Below, piece by piece: positions 1 to 6,144 of a stretch of DNA of 8,110 nt. Position 1 is the first letter of the stretch; the number at the start of each line of letters is the position of its first letter. The position numbers and the translations under genes are program-made. The notes under the pieces are model-generated. The model searched no databases and was not told the origin of the DNA. It was given only the letters and a program-made list of their open reading frames with translations. This DNA is from an uncultured bacterium (lineage in GTDB: Bacteria > Bacillota > Clostridia > Lachnospirales > Lachnospiraceae), in the NCBI GenBank assembly GCA_905214955.1, contig CAJMON010000100.1, forward strand, positions 1-8,110, read 5' to 3'.

Positions 1-21
1 TTGGATATGGATCAGATTTAA
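1..21 (+). CDS. Possible 3' tail of an upstream gene (LDMDQI-stop)
   Basis: The first frame reads six codons (L-D-M-D-Q-I) and then TAA at 19-21. The stop lies just inside a 12-bp hairpin, as expected for the last codons of a gene that ends at a terminator. Too little is present to identify a product, and the other two frames cannot be excluded. Confidence 0.25.
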   Translation: MDMDQI

Positions 22-68
22 GCCACCAGTAAACGTCGATGCTGGTGGCTTAATTGATGCCCTTTTTT
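18..68 (+). terminator. Hairpin, probable terminator of the upstream gene
   Basis: TTAAGCCACCAG (18-29) is perfectly complementary to CTGGTGGCTTAA (42-53), giving a 12-bp stem with a 12-nt loop. A run of six T follows only at 63-68, about nine bases past the stem, so this is not a textbook intrinsic terminator. It still separates the upstream frame from pdaA. Confidence 0.55.
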
Positions 69-98
69 CCCCGGTTCCTTACAGGCCTTTCCTTTTTG

Positions 99-126
99 GC
101 ATACCCGCTCTTCTTCTCTCATATAT
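99..126 (+). promoter_or_regulatory. Possible sporulation (sigma-G-like) promoter of pdaA
   Basis: GCATA (99-103) fits the sigma-G -35 consensus GHATR. CATATAT (120-126), after a 16-bp gap, partly fits the -10 consensus CATNNTA. In B. subtilis pdaA is transcribed by forespore sigma-G. The -10 is imperfect and the spacing one base short, so this is only a candidate. No convincing sigma-A promoter was seen between the hairpin and the gene. Confidence 0.25.
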
Positions 127-153
127 CTTTAGAAAACCCATCCCGAGGTTTCC

Positions 154-1044
154 ATGAAATTCTCCAGACCTTCTTTTTTTAAACGCCCTTTTAGGCTTCC
201 CTCCCAGATTTCTAATTTTTCCTCTGAAAAAATCCCGGTAATCAAAGATTTCCTCCACTATGCTGGCGTCCCCCTGCTTTTTGCCCTGTCTTTTCTTGCA
301 GGTGAGGCGGCCCGGGTCACAGTTCAGCACTTTCGGACACCGGAGGCCGTAACCACTGCGTCTGGCAGCAACAGCTGGGGACTGAGCTTCCAGGAGGAAG
401 GAAAACGCCCTGTGGGAAACGCTTCCATGGAGGAGCTTGCCCCCTATGATGCCTATTTTGCCAAAGATACTCAGGAGAAAAAAATCTACCTTACCTTTGA
501 CTGCGGATATGAAAACGGGAATACCCCTCTGATTCTTGACGCGCTGCAGAAACACAATGCAAAAGCCACCTTTTTCGTAGTTGGAAATTTTATCAAAGAC
601 AATCCGAATCTGGTAAAAGAAATGATCGCAGAAGGACACACGGTAGGAAATCACACCCTCACCCACCCGGATATGTCCGGGATCTCCTCTATGGAGGCTT
701 TTAAGAAGCAGCTGGAGGGCGTGGAAAATCTGTATAAAGAAGCGACCGGAGAATCCATGACGAAATTCTACCGGCCGCCTCAGGGAATTTACAGCACCAC
801 CAATCTGTCTATGGCAAAGGAGCTTGGGTATAAAACCTTCTTCTGGAGCCTTGCCTATGTAGACTGGTACCAGGACAAACAGCCGACCAAAGAGGAAGCC
901 TTTGATAAGCTTCTGAAACGGATCCACCCGGGTGCCATTGTCCTGCTTCACAATACTTCTTCCACCAACGGGCAGATTCTGGATGAACTGCTGGGCAAAT
1001 GGGAAGAAATGGGATATACATTTGGAACTTTAAGTGAGTTCTAG
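154..1044 (+). CDS. pdaA: PdaA-type polysaccharide deacetylase (delta-lactam-biosynthetic de-N-acetylase)
   Basis: This 296-residue NodB-fold deacetylase probably removes acetyl groups from muramic acid so that muramic delta-lactam can form in the spore cortex. Residues 1-35 are a basic cytosolic tail and about 36-58 form one hydrophobic anchor, so the enzyme should face outward. The catalytic domain starts near residue 110. It shows TFDCGYENG (114-122), the metal histidines of NHTLTH (His167, His171), RPPQG (207-211), WSLAYVDW (231-238) and LLH (His266). The run of motifs follows B. subtilis PdaA closely, including GYENG and the VDW block, rather than generic NodB enzymes. The usual second Asp of motif 1 is Cys117 here; PdaA has Asn at that place. 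The start is supported by GAGG at 145-148, five bases before ATG. The gene is monocistronic between hairpins and its TAG stop lies in the flanking repeat. Confidence 0.9.
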   Translation: MKFSRPSFFKRPFRLPSQISNFSSEKIPVIKDFLHYAGVPLLFALSFLAGEAARVTVQHFRTPEAVTTASGSNSWGLSFQEEGKRPVGNASMEELAPYDAYFAKDTQEKKIYLTFDCGYENGNTPLILDALQKHNAKATFFVVGNFIKDNPNLVKEMIAEGHTVGNHTLTHPDMSGISSMEAFKKQLEGVENLYKEATGESMTKFYRPPQGIYSTTNLSMAKELGYKTFFWSLAYVDWYQDKQPTKEEAFDKLLKRIHPGAIVLLHNTSSTNGQILDELLGKWEEMGYTFGTLSEF

Positions 1045-1117
1045 AGCGTGTTTGAAAAATCATTCCCGCAATCTGCACGTCACAATTTGCTGAAAGCCTT
1101 TTTCAAACACGCTCTAG
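1041..1117. repeat. 77-bp inverted-repeat element with CTAG ends (MITE/REP-like), copy 1
   Basis: CTAGAGCGTGTTTGAAAAA (1041-1059) is exactly inverted at 1099-1117. The 39-bp centre contains CGTCACAATTTG and is itself weakly palindromic, so the whole element can fold into a long hairpin. The T5/A5 tracts at the inner edges mean it could act as a bidirectional transcription barrier between the convergent pdaA and DegV genes. A second copy starts at 8058. No transposase is visible, and no obvious target duplication is seen at the flanks. Confidence 0.85.
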
Positions 1118-1983
1118 CGGTTATTGCCGAAATAAATCACAGCCTGCACACCAGGACCAGTATGGATTCCGATGATCGGGCTCATTGGCATAATGGTAAC
1201 CTGCGCGCCCGGCACTGCTTCCAAAATGGCTGCTTTGGCTTTCTCTGCCTGCTCAAGAGCATCTCCATGGCAAAGGAATACATAAGGATGCTCCTCATTT
1301 AATCCGGAGCTTACATACTTGGAAACGATGGTATTCATGGCAGCCTTGGAACCGCGCACCTTCTCCGGGATTGCCAGGGTACCATCTTCTGCAATGCGAA
1401 GCACCGGCTTAATCTTCAGCTTGCCGCCGATCCAGGCGATGGTCGGGGAAATGCGTCCGCCCCTCTTAAGGAAATCAAGGTCATCCACGGTGAACCAGTG
1501 GCAGATGTGCAGACGGTTCTCTTCCAGCCATGCGGTATTCTCCTCAAGGGACATTCCCTTCTCCTGATTCTGTGCTGCCAGGATCACCAGAATACCCTGT
1601 CCGCCTGTGGCTGCAAGGGAATCCACACAGGAAATCTTACGTTCTGGATACTCTTCCATCAGGTCTGTGGCTGCCAGATGGGAACTCTGCCAGGTGGAAG
1701 TAAGACCGCCGGAAAGGGAAATATAGAGGATATCCTTGCCCTCTTTCAAAAAGGGCTCAAAATAATCGGTGTATACAGCCGGGGAGATCTGGGAGGTGCT
1801 TCCGATACCTCCATTACGAAGCTGGTCATAGAAGGCTTTGCTGTCCCAGCTTCCCGGGTCCTTATGGGGATGCTCCTCTCCATTTAACTGATATACCATA
1901 GGGATCAGATGGATCTGACCTTTATCCAGAACAGACGCAGGAATATCTGCGGAAGTATCTGTTATAATTACATATTCACCCAT
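1114..1983 (-). CDS. DegV family (FakB-like) fatty-acid-binding protein
   Basis: This 289-residue protein has the normal DegV length. In this family (FakB) the protein binds a fatty acid and presents it to the kinase FakA for acyl-phosphate formation and phospholipid synthesis; that role is known for relatives and inferred here. Visible motifs, in order: TDTSADIP near the N-terminus (8-15), the STSQ loop (62-65), SLSGGLTSTW (89-98), DSLAATGGQG (121-130), the long FLKRGGRIS segment (171-179), KIKPVL (190-195) and IGIHTGPG (271-278). The last is the standard C-terminal signature. No signal peptide or membrane segment is present, so it is cytosolic. GGAG about nine bases before the ATG supports the start. 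It has its own extended -10 upstream. It converges with pdaA, and its TAG stop is part of the right end of the repeat. Confidence 0.93.
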   Translation of the reverse strand: MGEYVIITDTSADIPASVLDKGQIHLIPMVYQLNGEEHPHKDPGSWDSKAFYDQLRNGGIGSTSQISPAVYTDYFEPFLKEGKDILYISLSGGLTSTWQSSHLAATDLMEEYPERKISCVDSLAATGGQGILVILAAQNQEKGMSLEENTAWLEENRLHICHWFTVDDLDFLKRGGRISPTIAWIGGKLKIKPVLRIAEDGTLAIPEKVRGSKAAMNTIVSKYVSSGLNEEHPYVFLCHGDALEQAEKAKAAILEAVPGAQVTIMPMSPIIGIHTGPGVQAVIYFGNNR

Positions 1984-2015
1984 AATCGGTTCTCCTTGTT
2001 TGGTTAAGTGAGCCC

Positions 2016-2024
2016 ATTATAACA
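2016..2024 (-). promoter_or_regulatory. Extended -10 promoter of the DegV gene
   Basis: On the minus strand TGTTATAAT (2024 down to 2016) is a perfect extended -10 (TGN plus TATAAT), 32 bases before the DegV start codon. The -35 region is poor, as is common for extended -10 promoters. No hairpin terminator is visible between the upstream response-regulator genes and this site, so read-through is also possible. Confidence 0.6.
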
Positions 2025-2059
2025 TACTTTTCCCCTGGAATGTGTATTTTTTTACATTT

Positions 2060-2140
2060 TCATTGATTTTGTAACAGTTTTTGCAGCGTGTTCTTCACTG
2101 AGGTGTACTTTTTCTCCGGAATGGGAAGCTCATTGTTCAT
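2060..2140 (-). CDS. Small ORF (26 aa) translationally linked to the response regulator
   Basis: Just past the response-regulator stop, a 27-codon frame runs ATG (2140) to TGA (2060-2062). It begins MNNELPIPEKKY and ends NTLQKLLQNQ. AGGAG (2154-2150) overlaps the TAG stop of the regulator gene and lies nine bases before this ATG, an arrangement typical of coupled translation. The peptide has no membrane segment. Its C-terminal half, rich in Lys, Leu and Gln, could form an amphipathic helix. I do not recognise it. It could be a real small protein of the signalling operon, the eroded end of a longer gene, or chance. The good ribosome site and the 12-nt gap argue for the first; its length argues for caution. 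Confidence 0.4.
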   Translation of the reverse strand: MNNELPIPEKKYTSVKNTLQKLLQNQ

Positions 2141-2152
2141 TCCCGGCTTCTC

Positions 2153-2773
2153 CTATCTGTGCTGATAATAAAATACGGCTACCTGGGTTCTGTCCCGCAG
2201 CTGCAGCTTTTCCAAAATGGAGCTGAGGTAATTGCGCACCGTTCCCTCACTGAGGAAAAGCTCCGCCGCAATCTCCTTATTGCTGCACCCGTTGGCGATC
2301 AGCCGGATGATCTCAAGCTCCCGTTCATTGATGTCATAGCTTCCATAATCAAAGCCCTGTTTTCCCATGAGAAGCTCCGGAAGCCTGGAAGTGATCTGGG
2401 TTCCGAATACTGTCTGCCCGGAATCAACAGCCCGGATGGCAGGAAGAATGCTTCCGTAATCCTGCTTCAAAAGATAGCCTTTTGCCCCAAGCCGCAGGGC
2501 TTTTACAATATATTCGTCATCTGCGAAGGTAGTCAGAAGCAAAATGTTGGCCTTTGGAAATTTCTCCAGGATCTTCTGGGAAGCTTCCAATCCGTCCATC
2601 TCTTTCATGCGGATGTCCATGAGAAGCACATCCGGCTGATATTCCTCATAAAGCTGGCAGGCTTCCTTTCCATTTACGCCTGTTGCCGCTACCTGCACGT
2701 CCTCGTTTACTTCCAGAATGGTTTTTAATGCTGCTGCCACCAGGCAGTCATCGTCTACGATTATGATTTTCAT
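2153..2773 (-). CDS. NarL/LuxR-type response regulator of the ABC exporter module
   Basis: This 206-residue regulator joins an N-terminal receiver to a C-terminal LuxR-type helix-turn-helix. The receiver shows the acidic cluster D7-D9, phospho-acceptor Asp53 in LLMDIRM, Thr81 in LLLTTF and Lys103 in GYLLK. The DNA-binding domain, about 146-203, reads INERELEIIRLIANG and then SNKEIAAELFLSEGTVRNYL, the classic GerE helix pattern. All residues needed for phosphorylation are present. It follows the sensor kinase gene by 36 nt and is preceded by GGAAGG, so the pair forms one operon. By family and context it is phosphorylated by that kinase and activates the divergent ABC genes, as LnrK does for LnrLMN in Bacillus. 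The dyad at 3970-3983 is its likeliest target (inference). Confidence 0.92.
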   Translation of the reverse strand: MKIIIVDDDCLVAAALKTILEVNEDVQVAATGVNGKEACQLYEEYQPDVLLMDIRMKEMDGLEASQKILEKFPKANILLLTTFADDEYIVKALRLGAKGYLLKQDYGSILPAIRAVDSGQTVFGTQITSRLPELLMGKQGFDYGSYDINERELEIIRLIANGCSNKEIAAELFLSEGTVRNYLSSILEKLQLRDRTQVAVFYYQHR

Positions 2774-2809
2774 TCAACTATCCTTCCATGCTGCATTTTT
2801 GCAAACCAC

Positions 2810-3880
2810 TCACTTGGGAATGGTGATAAAAATCCGAAAGCCCTTTCTGGTGGAAATCTGCAAAGTTCCGCCAAGGGCCTTCACCCGGTCCTTCATATTC
2901 AGGATGCCGATTCCCGCATTTCCCGGATCATACACGACACCGGTCCCGTTATCCTCCACGCACATCTGGTAGAGGGCAGGATGCTCCCGCAGGATCAGCT
3001 GCACCCTTGTGGCGTTGCTGTGCTTCATAATATTGGCAAAAGCTTCCTTGGTAATGCTGATAAAGCAGTATTTCACTTCCCGTGGGATTTCCTGCGTCAT
3101 GTCGTAAGTCAGCTCTGCCTGGCAAAAAGTAAAGTCCCGCACAAGCCCTTCCTCTGCTTCTCTTAAATTCACAGCTTCATCATGAAGGTCATGGACGCTG
3201 CTTCTGATGCTGTTCATGGCAAAATTCAGGGAGTCCTCCAGATTTTCAAGAAGAGCTGCAAGCCCGGCTTCCTTGTTCATGGTCCTGGCTGCCCCAAGCA
3301 TGAGAATGGACCGGGAAAGCACATGGCCTACATTGTCGTGGATTTCTCTTGCGATACGGTTTCGCTCTTTTAAGGTGGCGTTATAGATCTCATAGTCCTG
3401 TTTTTCCAGGAGGGCCTTGTTTTTCTGAGAAAGAAGAAGGTCACGCTCCCTGGAATCGTCCCTGGTTCTTTTTAGCTCTTCTTCCAGGGAACTGCACTTT
3501 CTTGTGTTTCTTTCCATAAAAAAGGCAAACAAAAGGCCAAGACTTCCTGCTGCCGCAAAAAACAGGCCGTTTTCCCAGCTTCCCATAGTCCGGCACACCA
3601 AAAGCGCCCAGGCTCCCAGGGCCAGAAGGGGCATTTTTTCACAGAAAAAAAGATAAAAAAGGCAGGGATAAAAGAAAAACATTTCCGGGATCACAAGAGC
3701 CAGAAGTCCCATTCCTGCGCCAAGAACTATACGGATACATTTTTTCCCCAGGGCATAAGTGCTGCACACCAGAATCACCGTGCACAAAAATGCGATCAGA
3801 AATCCTGCATCCGGCAGACGGTAAAACAGCCGCAAAAAGCTCAGAAGCACAAGCAGTCCGCAATCTGTGAAGTATCCCAT
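2810..3880 (-). CDS. Membrane sensor histidine kinase (HisKA_3/HPK7 type)
   Basis: This is a 356-residue sensor kinase counted from the start chosen here. Residues 1-122 hold five or six hydrophobic segments with almost no loop, so the signal is probably sensed within or at the membrane. A charged coiled stretch (about 125-170) follows. The HisKA_3 box KERNRIAREIHDNVGH has phospho-His181. The ATPase domain has Asn283 in the N-box (KEAFANIMKH), VEDNGTG (308-314) and GIGILNMKDR (323-332). It resembles LnrJ/DesK-type kinases that watch membrane-active compounds (known for relatives). A start 15 codons upstream, at 3925, is open but has no ribosome site and lies inside the -10 TATAAT. The start at 3880 follows AAGGTGG at good spacing and is preferred. 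It is first in the operon with the response regulator. Confidence 0.9.
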   Translation of the reverse strand: MGYFTDCGLLVLLSFLRLFYRLPDAGFLIAFLCTVILVCSTYALGKKCIRIVLGAGMGLLALVIPEMFFFYPCLFYLFFCEKMPLLALGAWALLVCRTMGSWENGLFFAAAGSLGLLFAFFMERNTRKCSSLEEELKRTRDDSRERDLLLSQKNKALLEKQDYEIYNATLKERNRIAREIHDNVGHVLSRSILMLGAARTMNKEAGLAALLENLEDSLNFAMNSIRSSVHDLHDEAVNLREAEEGLVRDFTFCQAELTYDMTQEIPREVKYCFISITKEAFANIMKHSNATRVQLILREHPALYQMCVEDNGTGVVYDPGNAGIGILNMKDRVKALGGTLQISTRKGFRIFITIPK

Positions 3881-3923
3881 TTTACCACCTTCTTTTTTCT
3901 TATTTTGCGTCAGGCTTTTGTTC

Positions 3924-3952
3924 ATTATAGTATACAGATGCCTGCTCGTAAA
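3924..3952 (-). promoter_or_regulatory. Promoter of the kinase-regulator operon
   Basis: On the minus strand TTTACG (3952-3947), a 17-bp spacer and TATAAT (3929-3924) form a good sigma-A promoter. Transcription should start near 3917, about 37 bases before the kinase start codon at 3880. Confidence 0.65.
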
Positions 3953-3969
3953 GAAACTTCTGGCATTTT

Positions 3970-3983
3970 ATGACATTTGTCAT
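3970..3983. promoter_or_regulatory. Candidate response-regulator operator (perfect 6-2-6 dyad)
   Basis: ATGACA-TT-TGTCAT is a perfect inverted repeat between the two divergent promoters. A further half-site, TGACAT, lies at 3994-3999, 23 bp from the equivalent TGACAT in the dyad (3971-3976). The dyad centre is about 60 bp upstream of the predicted kinase start point and about 65 bp upstream of the ABC start point. This is a normal activator position for a LuxR-type dimer on both sides. Which protein binds is inferred from context only. Confidence 0.5.
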
Positions 3984-4006
3984 GTGAAGGCTGTGACATC
4001 CGGCAC

Positions 4007-4035
4007 TTGGATCCTTCGGCTTTTTCTTTTATACT
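4007..4035 (+). promoter_or_regulatory. Promoter of the ABC exporter operon
   Basis: TATACT (4030-4035) is a good -10. At 17 bp the -35 is TTGGAT (4007-4012), matching only the first three bases of TTGACA. A weak -35 is what an activator-dependent promoter would show. The predicted start is near 4042. Confidence 0.5.
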
Positions 4036-4065
4036 GATGGTATCGTAAGAACGAGGAGGAAAATG

Positions 4066-5007
4066 ATGTCAGAGAATATTGTTCAGATTGAAAATCTGGT
4101 AAAAAGATATGGAAACTTAGTAGCCCTTGACCACCTGAATTTAAAAATTGCAGAGGGCGAGATTTTCGGACTGCTTGGACCAAACGGCTCCGGCAAGACC
4201 ACAGCCATCAACTGCATGCTTTCCCTTTTGAAATATGATAAGGGAACCATCCGGATTTTTGGCGAAGATATGCGGCCGGATAATTATAAAGTAAAACAGC
4301 AGATTGGAATCGTTCTGCAGAATGTGGCTGTTTTTGATGAACTGACTGTCTATGAGAATATTGACTATTTCTGCGGGCTTTATATCCCGGACAAGAAAAA
4401 AAGGAAGGCCCTTGTGGAGGAAGCCATCACCTTTGCAGGCCTTGACGATTACCGCAAAATGCACCCAAAAAAGCTTTCCGGCGGACTGCTCCGCCGTCTC
4501 AACATTGCCTGCGGAATTGCCCACAAGCCCCGTCTGATCATTATGGATGAACCAACGGTAGCCGTTGACCCACAAAGCCGCAATAAGATCCTGGAAGGGA
4601 TCAAAAAGCTGAATGAACAGGGCTCCACCATTATTTACACTTCCCATTATATGGAAGAGGTGGAGCAGATCTGCACCAGGATCGCCATTATGGATCACGG
4701 CCATGTAATCGCCTCCGGCACCAGGGAAGAGCTGAAAAAAATGATCAAAACCGGGGAAACCATTACCATAGAGGCCATTCCTCTCACGGAAAAAAATCTG
4801 GAAGAAATCCAGACTCTTCCCCATGTTTTTGACCTGCACTATGAGGACCAGGTTCTCACCGTCCGCTGCACAGGAGCCAGGCACAACCTGATCCAGCTTT
4901 TGAATTACCTGCAAAGCCAGGATATCACATTCGGCCAGGTTTCCTCTGAGCTTCCCACCTTAAATGACGTCTTTCTGGAAATCACCGGAAAACAACTCAG
5001 AGACTAG
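4066..5007 (+). CDS. ABC transporter ATP-binding protein (LnrL/NatA-like)
   Basis: This ATPase subunit powers the two permeases encoded next. Numbering from the ATG at 4063: Walker A GPNGSGKT (39-46), Q-loop Gln86, signature LSGGLLRR (138-145), Walker B LIIMDEP (158-164) with Glu163, D-loop AVDP (167-170) and switch His195 in YTSH. After about residue 220 comes an extra C-terminal domain of roughly 90 residues ending LNDVFLEITGK, usual for DrrA/NatA-type exporters. The signature has Leu in place of Gln after LSGG. All catalytic residues are intact. Two ATGs are adjacent: AGGAGG (4054-4059) lies three bases before the first and six before the second, so 4066 is preferred. With two ABC-2 permeases and a divergent two-component pair, the closest known analogue is LnrLMN, which exports linearmycin and other polyenes. 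The substrate here is unknown. Confidence 0.93.
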   Translation: MSENIVQIENLVKRYGNLVALDHLNLKIAEGEIFGLLGPNGSGKTTAINCMLSLLKYDKGTIRIFGEDMRPDNYKVKQQIGIVLQNVAVFDELTVYENIDYFCGLYIPDKKKRKALVEEAITFAGLDDYRKMHPKKLSGGLLRRLNIACGIAHKPRLIIMDEPTVAVDPQSRNKILEGIKKLNEQGSTIIYTSHYMEEVEQICTRIAIMDHGHVIASGTREELKKMIKTGETITIEAIPLTEKNLEEIQTLPHVFDLHYEDQVLTVRCTGARHNLIQLLNYLQSQDITFGQVSSELPTLNDVFLEITGKQLRD

Positions 5008-5019
5008 GGAGGATTTGTT

Positions 5020-6144
5020 ATGCTGCACTTAATCAAATATAATCTTCTTGTAAAGCTGAAAAATTTCGGCACCACCTTCTGGCCCCTTGTGTTTCCCATT
5101 CTTCTGGGAACCATGTTTTACTTCGCCTTCGGAAACATTAACGATGCAGATTTCGCGACGGTATCCGTAGCCGTTGTCCGCCAGGAAAAGGCAGATACAT
5201 TGTTTCTGATGTTTCTGGACCAGGTGGAAAACAATGCAGACCAGCTGATCTCCACAAAGGAGCTGACCTACGATGAGGCATGCAGCCAGCTGGAAAATGA
5301 GCAGATTTCCGGTATTTATGTGGTTGGAGAAACACCTTCCCTTACCGTTTCTGCAAGCGGCATTCCCCAAAGTATCCTGCAGTCCGTTCTTTCCAGCTAC
5401 GAAACCGGCAAAACCACCATCCGCACCATTGTGCGCACCCATCCTTCCGGCCTATGGGCAGGGATCCGGCAGATGCTGAACCGTCAGGAGTTTCTTACTG
5501 AGGTTTCCCTTGGCGGACGGACCATCAACGGAAACGCCCAGTTTTTCTATGCGCTGATCGCAATGGCCTGCCTGTACGGATGCTTTATCGGGTTTGGTTC
5601 TGCGGTAAGCCTGCAGGCCAATATCACAGCCCTGGCTGCAAGGCGCTGCGTCACGCCCACACACAAGCTGAAGCTGATCCTTTCCGAGCAGATTTCTGCC
5701 TTTTTGCTGGGATACTTTGATGTGATCGTGCTGCTTCTCTATCTTCGCTATATTCTGAAGCTGGATTTTGAGGGACAGATAGGGCGGATGCTTCTCATTT
5801 CCTTCCTTGGCTCCCTGATCGGCGTTTCCATGGGTATTTTCGTGGGAAGCCTTGGAAAAATGAAGGAGGGCATCAAAATCGGAATTATCCTTGGCATTTC
5901 CATGGTCTGCAGTTTCCTTTCCGGACTGATGAACAACACCATGAAGGATCTGGTGGAAAAAAATGCGCCGTTTCTCAACCGGATTAATCCGGCAGCGCTG
6001 ATTTCCGATGCTTTTTACTGCATCAATGTGTATGACGATATGGGACGCTATTACCGGAATCTGATCACCCTTGCCCTGATGAGCGTGCTTCTGGTAACTG
6101 CTTCCTTTTTACTGATTCGGAGGGAAAGCTATGACAGTATTTAA
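5020..6144 (+). CDS. ABC-2 type permease, first subunit (LnrM-like)
   Basis: This 374-residue integral membrane protein has the ABC-2 exporter layout. One helix near the N-terminus (about 18-38) is followed by a large outside domain (about 40-172). Five helices then follow, at about 174-198, 223-246, 257-279, 284-306 and 347-366. The fifth is followed by a short NPAALISDAFY stretch typical of the family. The start lies 12 nt after the ATPase stop, with GGAGG close upstream, so the genes are co-transcribed and probably coupled. It should pair with the next permease as a heterodimer driven by the ATPase. The substrate cannot be read from the sequence; export of a membrane-active antibiotic or lipid-like molecule is inferred from the LnrLMN-type context. 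Confidence 0.88.
   Translation: MLHLIKYNLLVKLKNFGTTFWPLVFPILLGTMFYFAFGNINDADFATVSVAVVRQEKADTLFLMFLDQVENNADQLISTKELTYDEACSQLENEQISGIYVVGETPSLTVSASGIPQSILQSVLSSYETGKTTIRTIVRTHPSGLWAGIRQMLNRQEFLTEVSLGGRTINGNAQFFYALIAMACLYGCFIGFGSAVSLQANITALAARRCVTPTHKLKLILSEQISAFLLGYFDVIVLLLYLRYILKLDFEGQIGRMLLISFLGSLIGVSMGIFVGSLGKMKEGIKIGIILGISMVCSFLSGLMNNTMKDLVEKNAPFLNRINPAALISDAFYCINVYDDMGRYYRNLITLALMSVLLVTASFLLIRRESYDSI

Noticed and set aside
79..951. Long minus-strand ORF of 290 codons opposite pdaA
   Set aside because: It lies antisense to a clear deacetylase, has no recognisable domain, and no good ribosome site was seen for it.
1041..1117. CRISPR repeat or riboswitch
   Set aside because: Only single, widely spaced copies exist, with no spacers. 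The perfect inverted ends and the position between convergent stops fit a hairpin repeat element instead.
2159..2728. 189-codon plus-strand ORF opposite the response regulator
   Set aside because: It is antisense to a regulator with all catalytic residues, and there is no supporting start signal.
4141..4914. 257-codon minus-strand ORF opposite the ABC ATPase
   Set aside because: It is a mirror of a well-conserved ATPase with no protein-like motifs of its own.
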